From an uncultured Collinsella sp. (GTDB lineage Bacteria; Actinomycetota; Coriobacteriia; Coriobacteriales; Coriobacteriaceae), in assembly GCA_900542305.1 (NCBI GenBank), contig UQMU01000012.1:1-56958 (forward strand): a stretch of 56,958 nucleotides of DNA, written 5' to 3'. The notes under the pieces were generated by a model, which saw only the letters and a list, made by a program, of their open reading frames with translations, was not told the origin of the DNA and made no database searches. Shown one piece after another: positions 50,507 through 56,958 of the stretch. The number at the start of each line of letters is the position of its first letter. The stretch's first letter is position 1. Position numbers and translations under genes: made by a program.

Positions 50507-50884
50507 ATGGAGCTGTTTGATGATCGGGTGGTTTTGTTTGAGAGCGACGAGGGTGGGGAGTACCTGCTTGTAACGTGTGAGCCGTCTGGCATGGGTGGCC
50601 TGGTGGTTCGGCAGACGAGTGAGGGTCCGTTGACACAATGGTGTTTTGAGGAGTCGCCGCATGTGGTCGAGACCTTTGTGACGCACGTGGGGCTTGTGGC
50701 GCTGGAGCACTTCTATGGAGTTGGGACTTCCAACCAGGTCGCGCGCATGCTGAGCATCTCGTTTGCCGATTATGATTGTGCCCAGCGGGTGAGATCGCTC
50801 CTGAGGGAACTTGATGCCAAGTTCGACGTAATCGAAAAGCCAATCGATCGTACGGGGAACAGCGGTATATGCGGAGCAGCATGA
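50507..50884 (+). CDS. Hypothetical protein, 125 residues
   Basis: I do not recognise it. Acidic N-terminus MELFDDRVVLFESDEGGEYLLVTCEPSG suggests a small beta domain, followed by helices (VARMLSISFADYDCAQRVRSLLREL). AAAGGGG precedes the ATG at suitable spacing and a promoter-like sequence lies upstream, so expression is plausible. No membrane segment. Its stop lies 37 bp before the tRNA-Arg promoter. Confidence 0.6.
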   Translation: MELFDDRVVLFESDEGGEYLLVTCEPSGMGGLVVRQTSEGPLTQWCFEESPHVVETFVTHVGLVALEHFYGVGTSNQVARMLSISFADYDCAQRVRSLLRELDAKFDVIEKPIDRTGNSGICGAA

Positions 50885-50920
50885 CAAAACTGCGTTCCAC
50901 AAAAAAGTTTGAGATTGTGC

Positions 50921-50950
50921 TTGACTCCAATAAGCTAAAGTGGTTTTATA
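50921..50950 (+). promoter_or_regulatory. Promoter of tRNA-Arg
   Basis: TTGACT (50921-50926) with TTTTAT/TTTATA at 17-18 bp spacing, about 12 bp before the tRNA. Confidence 0.65.
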
Positions 50951-50961
50951 TGTCTTGCGCT

Positions 50962-51038
50962 GCGGCGTTACCTCAGCTGGATAGAGGGTCTGACTACGAA
51001 TCAGAACGTCATAGGTTCGAATCCTATACGCCGCACCA
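50962..51038 (+). tRNA. tRNA-Arg (ACG)
   Basis: Acceptor GCGGCGT/ACGCCGC, anticodon stem TCTGA/TCAGA with loop CTACGAA (anticodon ACG), T-arm ATAGG-TTCGAAT-CCTAT, discriminator A, encoded CCA 51036-51038. Confidence 0.95.
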
Positions 51039-51078
51039 ATTGAGATTAAAGCCTCCGGCAACGGGGGCTTTTCTTTTA
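51020..51078 (+). repeat. Direct repeat A: tRNA-Arg 3' end plus terminator
   Basis: Begins inside the T-loop (AAT) and runs through acceptor, CCA and terminator. Repeated at 51210-51268, 190 bp downstream, with a few substitutions. Confidence 0.9.
51049..51077 (+). terminator. Terminator of tRNA-Arg
   Basis: 9-bp stem 51049-51057 / 51062-51070 (one G-U), loop GCAA, then TTCTTTT. Confidence 0.9.
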
Positions 51079-51088
51079 CGTAAACACC

Positions 51089-51110
51089 GCATGGATTCGA
51101 ACCTCGGTCG
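51089..51110 (-). repeat. Antisense T-arm-like sequence downstream of tRNA-Arg
   Basis: The minus strand reads AGGTTCGAATCC, the same T-loop and flanks as tRNA-Arg, but the stem is weak. Position matches the better-paired mimic downstream of tRNA-Leu. Confidence 0.6.
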
Positions 51111-51118
51111 AGGCGCGG

Positions 51119-51210
51119 GCGTAAGGAAAACGCGGAGCGTTTTTAGCCCGCGGGCGAGCACGCCGGCAGGCGGGCGAAGCCGGTGCGGATCCGCGAAGCG
51201 GATACGCGGA
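51119..51210. repeat. 92-bp tRNA-associated repeat core, copy 2
   Basis: 86 of 92 bases match 46136-46227. Most differences cluster in the arm after TTTTTAGC. In this copy CGCGGGC (51114-51120) can pair with GCCCGCG just after that block. Confidence 0.92.
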
Positions 51211-51268
51211 ATCCTATACGCCGCACCAATTGAAATTGAAGCCTCCGGCAACGGGGGCTTTTTTGTTA
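51210..51268 (+). repeat. Direct repeat B: second copy of tRNA-Arg 3' end plus terminator
   Basis: Starts in the T-loop and carries CCTATACGCCGCACCA and a full terminator; no 5' tRNA half. Confidence 0.9.
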
Positions 51269-51352
51269 TTGACTCGTGTAAGATTCCGAGTAAGCGTCTC
51301 GGTGCACCTGGGGCGCGCCCTTTCTTTAGACGACCGATCAGGGTGATATTTC

Positions 51353-53794
51353 GTGGCAGAGCGTCCGACTTATAAGCTCAAGTTTCTCGATCCCAAGAAG
51401 CGCTTTCCGGTGATGCCCGAGCAGCCTGCAGGGCGCTCGTATGGCGTTGTTTGGAAACTCTTTGGCGACGATCCGCACGAATCATGCTACGCCGTTGAAT
51501 TCGTCGGCAAGAGCCATGTGTCACTTTTAGGCTACGTGAGCGTTTCGGGCGAAGTGTACAAGGTGGACCGCCCCGTTAGCGAGGCGCCGTTGCCCGATGA
51601 TCCCGATATGCAACTGGTTCTTGATGAGTCCGACTCCAGCATTGGCGAGATTGCGGTAAGGGGCGCCGATGGGACGATGCGTCCCCGGGCGCGGGTCATC
51701 GGCTCTCCAAAAGGCCCTATGCGCGAGCAGTCCGACCGCGAGACATGGAATTCGGCCCGCAGCCTCCCTTACGGTGAGTTCATGGCATCTATGTTCTTGC
51801 GCTACGTGATATTTGCCGACTCCGAAAATGCTATTGCGACCACGGCAGACACCCATAGGCTCGACGAGAGCATGCACAATGTCGTCGACAAGATCAAACT
51901 CGTCAAGCTGCCCGAGCCAGTCGAAGTGCTGCTGGGCTTTGATTCGACGCCGCTTCCCGATGCCATCGAGACGTTGCTCTACCGCATTGACCATACGGAT
52001 AATCCGAGCGGCATCGAGCGCTATGCCGCGGCCTTGATGGGCGAAGTCAATCTGCCTCGTCTGCGTACCATAGCGACAAAAACCGAAATGAGCTTGGCCC
52101 GTATCGACCGTTCAAAGCTCTTTTACCTCAATTTCGATCGCAGCCTGCTGGATCAGGACGAGATCGACACCTTGCTTGCCATTGAGTGCCGCCTGAACCG
52201 CCTCTCGGGCATTCTTGAGCGTATCGGAGCCGGATTGGCCCCTGTCGCCTCATCGCCAAGCTTTGAGGGTTGCTCGCTCTTTGATCTGTGGCACATCTCT
52301 AAGACGACCAACGATGTTCCTCGCTTGCTCGAAACGCTGTCGAGCGACAACCCGTGGGCCAAGCCGGGAACCGTTTCGTGCCAGCCGGGTGGCGAGTGGG
52401 ACGTGCGCACCCGCTTTGCACGAATTGTCGAGGCGCTCAACGTGGTCACGCGACTCGACTATACCTATCGTGTCAACGTTGCCGAGGGGATTATGCGCGT
52501 CCAGTTTGGGCACTCTGTCGTTGGTGCCATGCCGCAGCGTGAATATGACGCTCAGGATGACGCCTGGCGCGAACTGGACGAGGACGTGCGTGCGGCGTGG
52601 GCCGCGGAGCACGACGCGCGCGTGGCGCTTACGCTTGCAGCGGCTTGCTTTGCCGCGGGTGCCTGCATCACGCGCTGCTATGTGCAGATTGAGGCTCCCG
52701 ACAACGAGCGGGATGTGAACATCGTCGCAACGTATTCCTTTGCCCGTGCCGAGTATTTTGCCGATTGTGTTCCCGTCGCCAAGGATCTTGAGAGCATGGG
52801 TATGGACGATATGCCGTGCAAGCGCATGCTTGAGGCATATGAGGCGACCACGCCGGATATGATTGAGCCTGCTGAGGTCCACGCTCGCCCGCGTGACGAC
52901 CATCGTCCGCTGCCGCCGGCGTTGCGCGACCTGTTGCTTGCCGATACGGCTGACGAGTTGGAAGTTATGGAAGAGGATGGCGACCCGTACGTGGCGCGCG
53001 TCGTTGAATTGCGCGAGCAGTCTAAAACTGACCGTGCAGGTGCATTCGAGGGCTTTTCTCGTTTGGCCGAGGAGCTGGAGGCCAAGTGTGCCGTTGCCGA
53101 GCTCTTGGCAACGGGGCCGGTCCAAACGCAGTTCTGCGACAACCAGTTGGTACGCATGGTGCTGCCGGTGATGGAGGAGGATCGTTCCGTGCGCATTCTG
53201 CGCGCGCCCGATGCGCTGTACTTTGCCCAGCACGAGATTTGCAGCTTTTATGCCGAACAGGAAGATTTTGAGCGCGCGTTGCCCGAGGTGCGCCGCCTTT
53301 ACGATTTGGCGCGCTCGTCCATGCAATCGCATTTTGCGCTGATTAACGTGCTGGCGCGCCTGGAGCGTTTTGACGAGGTTATCGAGGTGGCCCGTCACGG
53401 TTTGCGCATCGCGAGCGATCGTCCCTCGATCGGCTACCTGTTTTACCGTTTGGCATTTGCATACTGGAACTGCGATCAGCTCGAGCTGGCGCTGGCGTGC
53501 TACCGCCTCGTGCCGCGCGGCGAGGAGTCGGGCGGCAGTGCGCAGGAGGAAATGCAGGGCCTTATGAACGAGATGGGCGTCATCAAGCCGCCCGCGTTTG
53601 AGGAAGCTGTCGAGACCGTCCGCAAGGCAGGTCTTGAGCTGCCGCCGGTACCCGCCGTGACCAATCAGCTCGCGGATGCCGCCGTGCAACTCGTCGATAA
53701 CGGCTTCTTTTTCTTGGCGCGCGGCTGCATCTATCAAATGTGGCGCACCATGGGCAACGATGAGCTCGGCTCCCTCAACCGCTCGCTGGGGTAG
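51353..53794 (+). CDS. Large tetratricopeptide-like protein of unknown function
   Basis: 813 residues, soluble, no signal peptide. The first 500 residues match no family I know. The C-terminal third has helical repeats of TPR type: ALYFAQHEICSFYAEQEDFERALPEVRRLYDLARSS (about 620-655), HFALINVLARLERFDEVIEVARHGLRIA (about 662-690), YLFYRLAFAYWNCDQLELALACYRLVPRG (about 698-725). GTG start, with AGGGTGA about 9 bases before. Probably a lineage-specific scaffold; function unknown. Confidence 0.75.
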   Translation: MAERPTYKLKFLDPKKRFPVMPEQPAGRSYGVVWKLFGDDPHESCYAVEFVGKSHVSLLGYVSVSGEVYKVDRPVSEAPLPDDPDMQLVLDESDSSIGEIAVRGADGTMRPRARVIGSPKGPMREQSDRETWNSARSLPYGEFMASMFLRYVIFADSENAIATTADTHRLDESMHNVVDKIKLVKLPEPVEVLLGFDSTPLPDAIETLLYRIDHTDNPSGIERYAAALMGEVNLPRLRTIATKTEMSLARIDRSKLFYLNFDRSLLDQDEIDTLLAIECRLNRLSGILERIGAGLAPVASSPSFEGCSLFDLWHISKTTNDVPRLLETLSSDNPWAKPGTVSCQPGGEWDVRTRFARIVEALNVVTRLDYTYRVNVAEGIMRVQFGHSVVGAMPQREYDAQDDAWRELDEDVRAAWAAEHDARVALTLAAACFAAGACITRCYVQIEAPDNERDVNIVATYSFARAEYFADCVPVAKDLESMGMDDMPCKRMLEAYEATTPDMIEPAEVHARPRDDHRPLPPALRDLLLADTADELEVMEEDGDPYVARVVELREQSKTDRAGAFEGFSRLAEELEAKCAVAELLATGPVQTQFCDNQLVRMVLPVMEEDRSVRILRAPDALYFAQHEICSFYAEQEDFERALPEVRRLYDLARSSMQSHFALINVLARLERFDEVIEVARHGLRIASDRPSIGYLFYRLAFAYWNCDQLELALACYRLVPRGEESGGSAQEEMQGLMNEMGVIKPPAFEEAVETVRKAGLELPPVPAVTNQLADAAVQLVDNGFFFLARGCIYQMWRTMGNDELGSLNRSLG

Positions 53795-53883
53795 GGGCGG
53801 TATAGAGGGGCCGCACCGCGCTATTTGTATCGGCGCGGGCGGGAGGACCCGACAGAATCGGTAAGGCATAAAGCCGCCGAGCC

Positions 53884-53937
53884 TGCTAAAACTGTTAAAC
53901 TCTGCTAAAGTTGCTAAACTTTGTTAAAGTTGTTAAA
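53884..53937. repeat. Six-copy phased TG(C/T)TAAA array
   Basis: Copies start at 53884, 53893, 53903, 53912, 53922 and 53931, a spacing of 9, 10, 9, 10, 9 bp, so sites fall on about the same DNA face with a 19-bp super-period. It ends 18 bp before the AAA ATPase start, in the position of an operator or iteron. Confidence 0.9.
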
Positions 53938-53955
53938 ACTGGCAGAGGAGGTCGA

Positions 53956-55038
53956 ATGTCAAAAGCTGTTAATCCCTTTAAGCCAACAGCGGGCATGAAT
54001 CCACCTGAGCTTATCGGACGCGACGCTGTTTTGGATGACTTTGCCGAGGCTCTTGAGAATGGCCCTGGTGCCCCCGATCGACTCATGCGCATCTCGGGTG
54101 TCCGAGGCACGGGTAAAACGGTGCTCCTCAACGCATTGGGCGATCTTGCGCGCAAAAAAGGATTCGAGGTTGTCGACGTTGCCTCAAATGCCGGTTTTTG
54201 CGACAGAATTCTCGAGGCTCTGCAGCGAAATGTTCGTCTTGCATCAATGTCGATTTCCCCATCGATTTTAGGAGTCAGCCTTGGCTCCGTGGAGCTGTCG
54301 AAGTCAGCCTCTCATCTGGGCGAGGCGATGTACGATGCCGCGAAGCGAGGTGGTTTGCTCATCACACTCGATGAGATTCAGGACGCCTCAACTGAGGAAA
54401 TGCGCGAGCTGGGTAATGAAATGCAGCTCTTGATTCGCCAAGGGGCGAATGTCGCCTTTGCATTCGCTGGTTTGCCAACCTCTGTGGATGGCGTGGTGGT
54501 GGATGATACGTTGACGTTCCTTCAGAGGGCGAAGCATATCGAACTCACGCGGCTTTCAGATTTTGAAGTCGGCGGATCGTTTGAGGATACGATGAGGCGT
54601 GCGGGCAAGGAGCTCGACGAAGGCGTTGCTGAGCTTTTGACAAAGGCTTCGGCAGGCTATCCCTTTATGGTCCAGTTGGTCGGATATTACGCTTGGCAGG
54701 TTGCTGCGCGCAGCGGGTCGGAGAGCGTGAGTGAAGAGGCGGCTCGCAAAGGTGTCCAGGCGGCTCTTGATAGTTTCAATGCCATGGTGATTGCCCCCGC
54801 GCTGCGCAGGGTGTCGGAGCGGCAGTTCCAATATCTCGCGGCGATGGCGCAATGCGAAGGCGGCGAGATTACGAACGGTGATATTGCCAAAAAGATGGGA
54901 TTGCCGGCGAATAAAGTCGGGTCGTATCGCAAACGTCTGATCGATACGGGACTGATTGAGCCTGCTGGCTACGGCTGTGTTTCGTTTGCAATTCCGTACA
55001 TGCGCGATTATCTGTTGGAGACCGTTCGAGCGAACTAA
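53956..55038 (+). CDS. AAA-family ATPase with C-terminal winged helix (Orc1/Cdc6-like architecture)
   Basis: 360 residues. N-terminal FKPTAGMNPPELIGRD, Walker A GVRGTGKTVLL (about 49-56), Walker B LLITLDEIQDA (about 137), sensor-1-like FAFAGLP, and a C-terminal helical part ending in a winged helix (GGEITNGDIAKKMGLPANKVGSYRKRLIDTGLI, about 310-342). Such AAA_16/archaeal-type ATPases occur widely with unknown function; some belong to mobile elements. ATG 53956 is selected because GAGGAGG lies 5 bases before it. The phased array just upstream is a candidate binding site. Confidence 0.85.
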   Translation: MSKAVNPFKPTAGMNPPELIGRDAVLDDFAEALENGPGAPDRLMRISGVRGTGKTVLLNALGDLARKKGFEVVDVASNAGFCDRILEALQRNVRLASMSISPSILGVSLGSVELSKSASHLGEAMYDAAKRGGLLITLDEIQDASTEEMRELGNEMQLLIRQGANVAFAFAGLPTSVDGVVVDDTLTFLQRAKHIELTRLSDFEVGGSFEDTMRRAGKELDEGVAELLTKASAGYPFMVQLVGYYAWQVAARSGSESVSEEAARKGVQAALDSFNAMVIAPALRRVSERQFQYLAAMAQCEGGEITNGDIAKKMGLPANKVGSYRKRLIDTGLIEPAGYGCVSFAIPYMRDYLLETVRAN

Positions 55039-55088
55039 TAAAGACTGGATGCATCGACGCCGCCGCTGGGGTTGCCCCCGTATCTTTG

Positions 55089-55143
55089 TCTCAATCTGTA
55101 ACATCTGGACGAAAATTCGGCCTGTAACTGTTACAGATTGAGA
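55089..55143. repeat. Perfect 15-bp inverted repeat
   Basis: 55089-55103 and 55129-55143 are exact reverse complements separated by 25 bp. It follows the AAA ATPase gene and precedes the tRNA-Ser promoter. No T tract, so an operator or recombination-site role is more likely than termination. Confidence 0.8.
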
Positions 55144-55194
55144 TGATTGGGTGAGACGTCTACTGGCAAATTGGAATCGCTCCAAAATTCCCCC

Positions 55195-55223
55195 TTGCCC
55201 ATCCTCGACTGTTTGGTTACTAT
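55195..55223 (+). promoter_or_regulatory. Promoter of tRNA-Ser
   Basis: TTGCCC (55195-55200), 17-bp spacer, TACTAT (55218-55223), 14 bp before the tRNA. Confidence 0.65.
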
Positions 55224-55237
55224 AGAACGGCTGTTAC

Positions 55238-55328
55238 GGAGAGCTGACCGAGAGGCCGAAGGTGCTCGCCTGCTAAGCGAGTATGCCCCAAAAGGGCATC
55301 TGGGGTTCGAATCCCCAGCTCTCCGCCA
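55238..55328 (+). tRNA. tRNA-Ser (GCT)
   Basis: Class II tRNA: acceptor GGAGAGC/GCTCTCC, anticodon stem CTCGC/GCGAG with loop CTGCTAA (anticodon GCT), variable arm with GCCCC-AAAA-GGGC, T-arm TGGGG-TTCGAAT-CCCCA, discriminator G, encoded CCA. Confidence 0.95.
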
Positions 55329-55342
55329 GTACGAATTTGAAG

Positions 55343-55368
55343 AAGGGTCCCATTTGGGGCCCTTTTTT
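55343..55368 (+). terminator. Terminator of tRNA-Ser
   Basis: 9-bp stem 55343-55351 / 55356-55364 (one G-U), loop ATTT, T tract to 55368. Confidence 0.9.
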
Positions 55369-55380
55369 ATTATCAAGAAT

Positions 55381-55404
55381 GGCGGCTGAGGATTCGAACC
55401 CTCA
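55381..55404 (-). repeat. Antisense T-arm plus acceptor-like remnant downstream of tRNA-Ser
   Basis: Minus strand reads TGAGG-GTTCGAATC-CTCA-GCCGCCA, a T-arm-like hairpin followed by an acceptor-like end and CA. It lies between the converging terminators of tRNA-Ser and dacA. No 5' tRNA half is present. Confidence 0.6.
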
Positions 55405-55436
55405 AAAAATGAGGCGCCCCGTTGGACGCCTCATTT
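55404..55436 (-). terminator. Terminator of the D,D-carboxypeptidase gene
   Basis: Perfect 10-bp stem 55407-55416 / 55427-55436; A6 at 55404-55409 reads as a T tract on the minus strand. Confidence 0.88.
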
Positions 55437-55461
55437 GGTTCGATGTGATAACGCTTTGGCC

Positions 55462-56925
55462 CTACACCTCAGGAGCCTTGGCTACGGTCTTGCTCTCGGC
55501 TGTGAGCGGGCGGTTGTCGATGCGGCGGCCCAGGCGGTCGAGCTTCACGAGCAGCCACTCGATAGGATTGGGCCCCGTTCCTTCCTCGTCGGCAACCAGG
55601 TCCATGACGGCAATCTTGGTGCCGTCCTGCTTAAGCGTAACGCTGCCCACCTTATCGCCAACATGTACCGTGCCCGAAAGGTCATCGTAGCTAACCTTTT
55701 CGGTCACTTCGCCGGCGAGTGAGAACACCGTTGCCTGTGCGGCGGGGTCGGCGAGTGTGGCGTCGATCGTCTTGTCCGTCCAATCTGTCTGGCTAATGCG
55801 CGCCATGAGCGGGTTGCCGTTGGCAGTCTTTTCCTGTGTATTGGCGATCGCGACCGTGATCTTGTGGCCGTAGTACCAGTTGGCAAGGGTGGCGGTATCG
55901 GTAAAGCGCTGGTCGGTGGTGGTGGAGTTCAAAATAACGGTGTAGATCTCGTCGCCGTCGCGGTTGTAGGCGCTCGTAAAGCAATAGCCCGCGTCGTCGG
56001 TGGTGCCGGTCTTGCCGCCAATGTTTCCGTCCTGACCGAGCAAAACGTTGTGCGTGTCCATGGAATGCGAATGGTCTGAGCCATCGGCGCCCGTAATCTC
56101 GATCCAGGAGTCCTCGCTCGCCACGACCTCGCGGAACGTGTCGTTTTTCATGGCCTCCTGCATCATCAGCGCTACATCATGTGCGGTCGAGTGCATATCG
56201 CCGGCCCACTCGTCAAAATCCAGGCCGTGCGGATTCTCGAAGACCGTACCGGTGCAGCCGAGCTTTTTGGCGCGCTCGTTCATGGCCTTTACAAAGGTGG
56301 CCACGGCGTCCTTGGTCTTGGGGTCGATCTTTTTGCCCACGTGCTCGGCAAGCACGATGGCGGCGTCGTTGCCCGAGGGGATCATCAGGCCGCGCAGGGC
56401 CTGCTCTACGGTGAGCTCGTCGCCTTCGAGCAGGCCGGCAGTCGAGTTGCCTACGGTGGCGGCAGCGTTGCTCACCGTGACTTTCTCGTCCATCTTGCAG
56501 TTTTCGACGGTCAGGATTGCGGTCATGACCTTGGTGATCGAGGCAATCTTGACCTGTTCATCGGCGCCGCGTCCATAGTAGACGGTGCCGTCCTTGCCCA
56601 TAACAAGGGCATTTGTCGCCTCGATATCGGGCAGGTTTTCTGTCGTGATGCCGCGGACGTCGGCGGTCTTGCCGCAGACGTCGTCGGTCGTGAGCACTTG
56701 GGCGCCGGCAACAGCGGGCACGCCGGCAACAAGGGCGATGGCGCAGGCAAAGCCGGCGGCAAGTGCATGAAGGCGGACAGTTATACGGGAGGGATATGAA
56801 GTCACGGCTATTCGCTTTCGACGATGGATGCATATTTGTTCAAGTATATCCTGCGAAACAGCGGGCCGTGAATCCTTTACGAAACGGTGGTGTCTGTGGC
56901 GCGAAACCTTGATTATCGACTTCAT
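55462..56925 (-). CDS. D-alanyl-D-alanine carboxypeptidase (S11 penicillin-binding protein)
   Basis: 487 residues. SxxK motif SITK (about 135), SxN motif SGN (about 190) and KTG motif GGKTGTTDD (about 310) are all present, so it should be an active peptidoglycan D,D-carboxypeptidase outside the membrane. A hydrophobic signal or anchor (RLHALAAGFACAIALVAGVPAVAGA) lies at about 58-82, behind a basic 55-residue N-terminal stretch. ATG 56925 is chosen because GGGAGGTG lies 7 bases before it; GTG 56805 would give a conventional signal peptide but has no ribosome site. The C-terminus carries a PBP5-C-like domain. Confidence 0.9.
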   Translation of the reverse strand: MKSIIKVSRHRHHRFVKDSRPAVSQDILEQICIHRRKRIAVTSYPSRITVRLHALAAGFACAIALVAGVPAVAGAQVLTTDDVCGKTADVRGITTENLPDIEATNALVMGKDGTVYYGRGADEQVKIASITKVMTAILTVENCKMDEKVTVSNAAATVGNSTAGLLEGDELTVEQALRGLMIPSGNDAAIVLAEHVGKKIDPKTKDAVATFVKAMNERAKKLGCTGTVFENPHGLDFDEWAGDMHSTAHDVALMMQEAMKNDTFREVVASEDSWIEITGADGSDHSHSMDTHNVLLGQDGNIGGKTGTTDDAGYCFTSAYNRDGDEIYTVILNSTTTDQRFTDTATLANWYYGHKITVAIANTQEKTANGNPLMARISQTDWTDKTIDATLADPAAQATVFSLAGEVTEKVSYDDLSGTVHVGDKVGSVTLKQDGTKIAVMDLVADEEGTGPNPIEWLLVKLDRLGRRIDNRPLTAESKTVAKAPEV

Positions 56926-56958
56926 CCGAACACCTCCCACATTCATCCGCACATGTGC

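Noticed and set aside
53884..53937. CRISPR or simple microsatellite
   Set aside because: Units are 7 bp with alternating 9/10-bp pitch, so operator- or iteron-like rather than a spacer array or pure slippage repeat.

Overview
The window looks like a contig end from a GC-rich member of the Coriobacteriia (Actinomycetota), most likely Collinsella or a close relative. This rests on gene content and style: GC-rich coding with GTG/TTG starts, a T-box leader before pheST, a one-operon Tad pilus locus of actinobacterial type, a short DUF6724-like membrane protein, and tRNA genes that mostly encode CCA. The genus is an inference. Bases 1-53 are not biological: they match the Illumina P5/TruSeq universal adapter, so the first gene is truncated and its apparent stop codon is an artefact.

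Layout. 54-1359: 3' truncated M16C-type metalloprotease (minus). 1360-1982: repeat-rich region with inverted repeats and an array of GAGAGA motifs. 1983-6469: small accessory block (AlbA_2/ATPase-like regulator, HNH nuclease with a possible modified-base-reading N-terminal domain, zinc-ribbon protein, DUF5710 protein, one unknown). 6765-6838: tRNA-Val. 7128-12027: EamA exporter, DUF4012 protein, glmM. 12232-13806: M32 carboxypeptidase (minus). 13940-18004: T-box leader, pheS, pheT. 18264-21044: ECF metal transporter (CbiM/NikM, CbiQ, CbiO) behind a NikR-type dyad, which favours nickel. 21125-23043: zinc-dependent phospholipase C-like protein and a convergent nuclease-like protein. 23466-24926: pyruvate kinase (minus). 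25368-29475: P-type calcium-type ATPase behind a structured leader that can hide its Shine-Dalgarno sequence, then rsgA. 29728-39330: Tad/Flp pilus operon (cpaB-like, tadZ, tadA, tadB, tadC, flp, pseudopilins, tadG-like, DUF192). 39389-39939: putative toxin-antitoxin pair. 40063-45927: tRNA-Phe, a GH5-like protein lacking the acid/base Glu, rsmI, metG, rsmA, tatD. 45971-50884: tRNA-Leu, SPFH protein, rlmH, proC, small membrane protein, serS, one unknown. 50962-55038: tRNA-Arg, large TPR-like protein, AAA ATPase behind a phased repeat array. 55238-56925: tRNA-Ser and a D,D-carboxypeptidase (minus).

How the genes fit together: much of the window is translation (pheST, metG, serS, rsmI, rsmA, rlmH, rsgA, five tRNAs) and envelope biology (glmM, dacA, Tad pilus). 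The most unusual signal is a 92-bp GC-rich sequence found twice (86 of 92 bases identical), once downstream of tRNA-Leu(CAG) and once downstream of tRNA-Arg(ACG). In each case it lies between two copies of that tRNA's own 3' end plus terminator, with the copy junction inside the T-loop, and it is preceded by an antisense T-arm-like sequence. Other notable signals are the NikR-like dyad, the switch-like leader of the P-type ATPase, the six-copy TG(C/T)TAAA array spaced 9/10/9/10/9 bp, and a GH5-like protein with Asp-Thr-Pro where Asn-Glu-Pro is expected.
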